Positions 13,218 to 13,518 of a DNA stretch of 13,518 bases are shown in pieces. How positions within the stretch are numbered: position 1 is the stretch's first letter; each line of letters opens with the position of its first letter. The translations under genes and the position numbers were made by a program. The stretch is from Thermoflexales bacterium. GTDB taxonomy: Bacteria; Chloroflexota; Anaerolineae; S140-20. The stretch is taken from NCBI GenBank assembly GCA_015484715.1, contig WFUY01000163.1, positions 1-13,518 on the forward strand, written 5' to 3'. The notes under the pieces are model-generated. The model saw only the letters and a program-made list of their open reading frames with translations, was not told the origin of the DNA and searched no databases.

Positions 13218-13518
13218 CACAACCCCTTTCCTTCCAGAAGCACGCGCAGGCTGCGCAGTAGGATTCCCCCATCGTAGAGGAGCCGTCGCCAGGGGCCCAT
13301 CTTCCGCACCTGGGCCACGTAAGCGTAGTCCAGGGCGATCTCCTCATCGAAACTTTTGGTGCGCCCCTTATGCACTTGCTGCAGCCCCACCAGGCCCGCT
13401 CGCGCCAGCCGCTTGCGCACGATCCCTTCGGCCAGCTCCCGCTCGTACTCAAAGGGAGCCGGCGGGCGTGGACCCACGAAGCTCATCTCGCCCCGCAGGA
13501 TGTTGAGGAGCTGAGGGA
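13217..13518 (-). CDS. Bacterial sugar transferase, C-terminal part (5' end outside window)
   Basis: The frame is open to the right edge, so the gene is truncated; the 99 visible residues start PQLLNILRGEMSFVGPRP. This is the signature of WcaJ/RfbP/CpsE-type phosphoglycosyl transferases: an N-I-L-x-G-(E/D)-M-S-x-V-G-P-R-P motif, then GLVGL, HKGR, and LDYAYV. The enzymes transfer a sugar 1-phosphate to undecaprenyl phosphate at the membrane, the first step of exopolysaccharide or O-antigen units. The N-terminal membrane part is not in view. The ATG at 13486 is internal (the Met of GEMSFVGP), not the start. The stop codon overlaps the patatin start. Confidence 0.9.
   Translation of the reverse strand, partial: PQLLNILRGEMSFVGPRPPAPFEYERELAEGIVRKRLARAGLVGLQQVHKGRTKSFDEEIALDYAYVAQVRKMGPWRRLLYDGGILLRSLRVLLEGKGL

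Overview
The window looks like part of a GC-rich genome from the phylum Chloroflexota, probably an Anaerolineae-like and perhaps thermophilic lineage. This is inferred from protein style: an SH3, Pro/Thr-linker and TolB-propeller protein, V4R proteins, lineage-type hypothetical membrane proteins and a pair of Hsp20s. No rRNA or other marker gene is present to settle it. Gene density is high, strands switch in blocks, and there are no insertion sequences, phage genes, CRISPR arrays or convincing tRNA genes.

Layout. (1) 2-1543 (+): 3' part of a surface or sensor-like protein with an SH3 domain, a Pro/Thr-rich linker, two LGFP-like repeats and a six-bladed TolB/PD40 propeller. (2) 3890-1602 (-): an M24 aminopeptidase followed by two unrecognised membrane-anchored proteins, starting from an extended -10 promoter. 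(3) 4024-7589 (+): a small YtxH-like protein, then, behind its own promoter, a 408-residue coiled-coil protein and selenocysteine elongation factor SelB. (4) 10839-7691 (-): an operon of a polytopic membrane protein fused to an endonuclease/exonuclease/phosphatase (EEP) domain, a Gpt-like phosphoribosyltransferase and a V4R sensor-domain protein. A compact RNA-like three-way fold lies in the convergent gap between this operon and selB. (5) 11159-12171 (+): two tandem paralogous Hsp20 chaperones, ending in a textbook intrinsic terminator. (6) 13518-12279 (-): 3' end of a bacterial sugar transferase, overlapping by one base the start of a patatin-like phospholipase.

The most striking non-coding signal is upstream of the hsp20 pair: six consecutive 11-bp units (11003-11068), all beginning TCT and all with pyrimidine-G at positions 6-7. 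Four of them carry the full core TCTAAYG. The array ends 5 bp before a candidate -10 box. An 11-bp direct-repeat period is the signature of PhoB/OmpR-type response-regulator sites, so the chaperones, and possibly the divergent membrane-EEP operon, may be under two-component control. The hsp20 leader also holds a 9-bp hairpin whose tip is complementary to the Shine-Dalgarno sequence.

The genes do not form one pathway. They read as housekeeping and stress blocks: protein quality control (Hsp20, M24 peptidase), Sec translation (SelB), envelope or lipid enzymes (patatin, sugar transferase, EEP-membrane fusion), and several small lineage-type proteins of unknown role.
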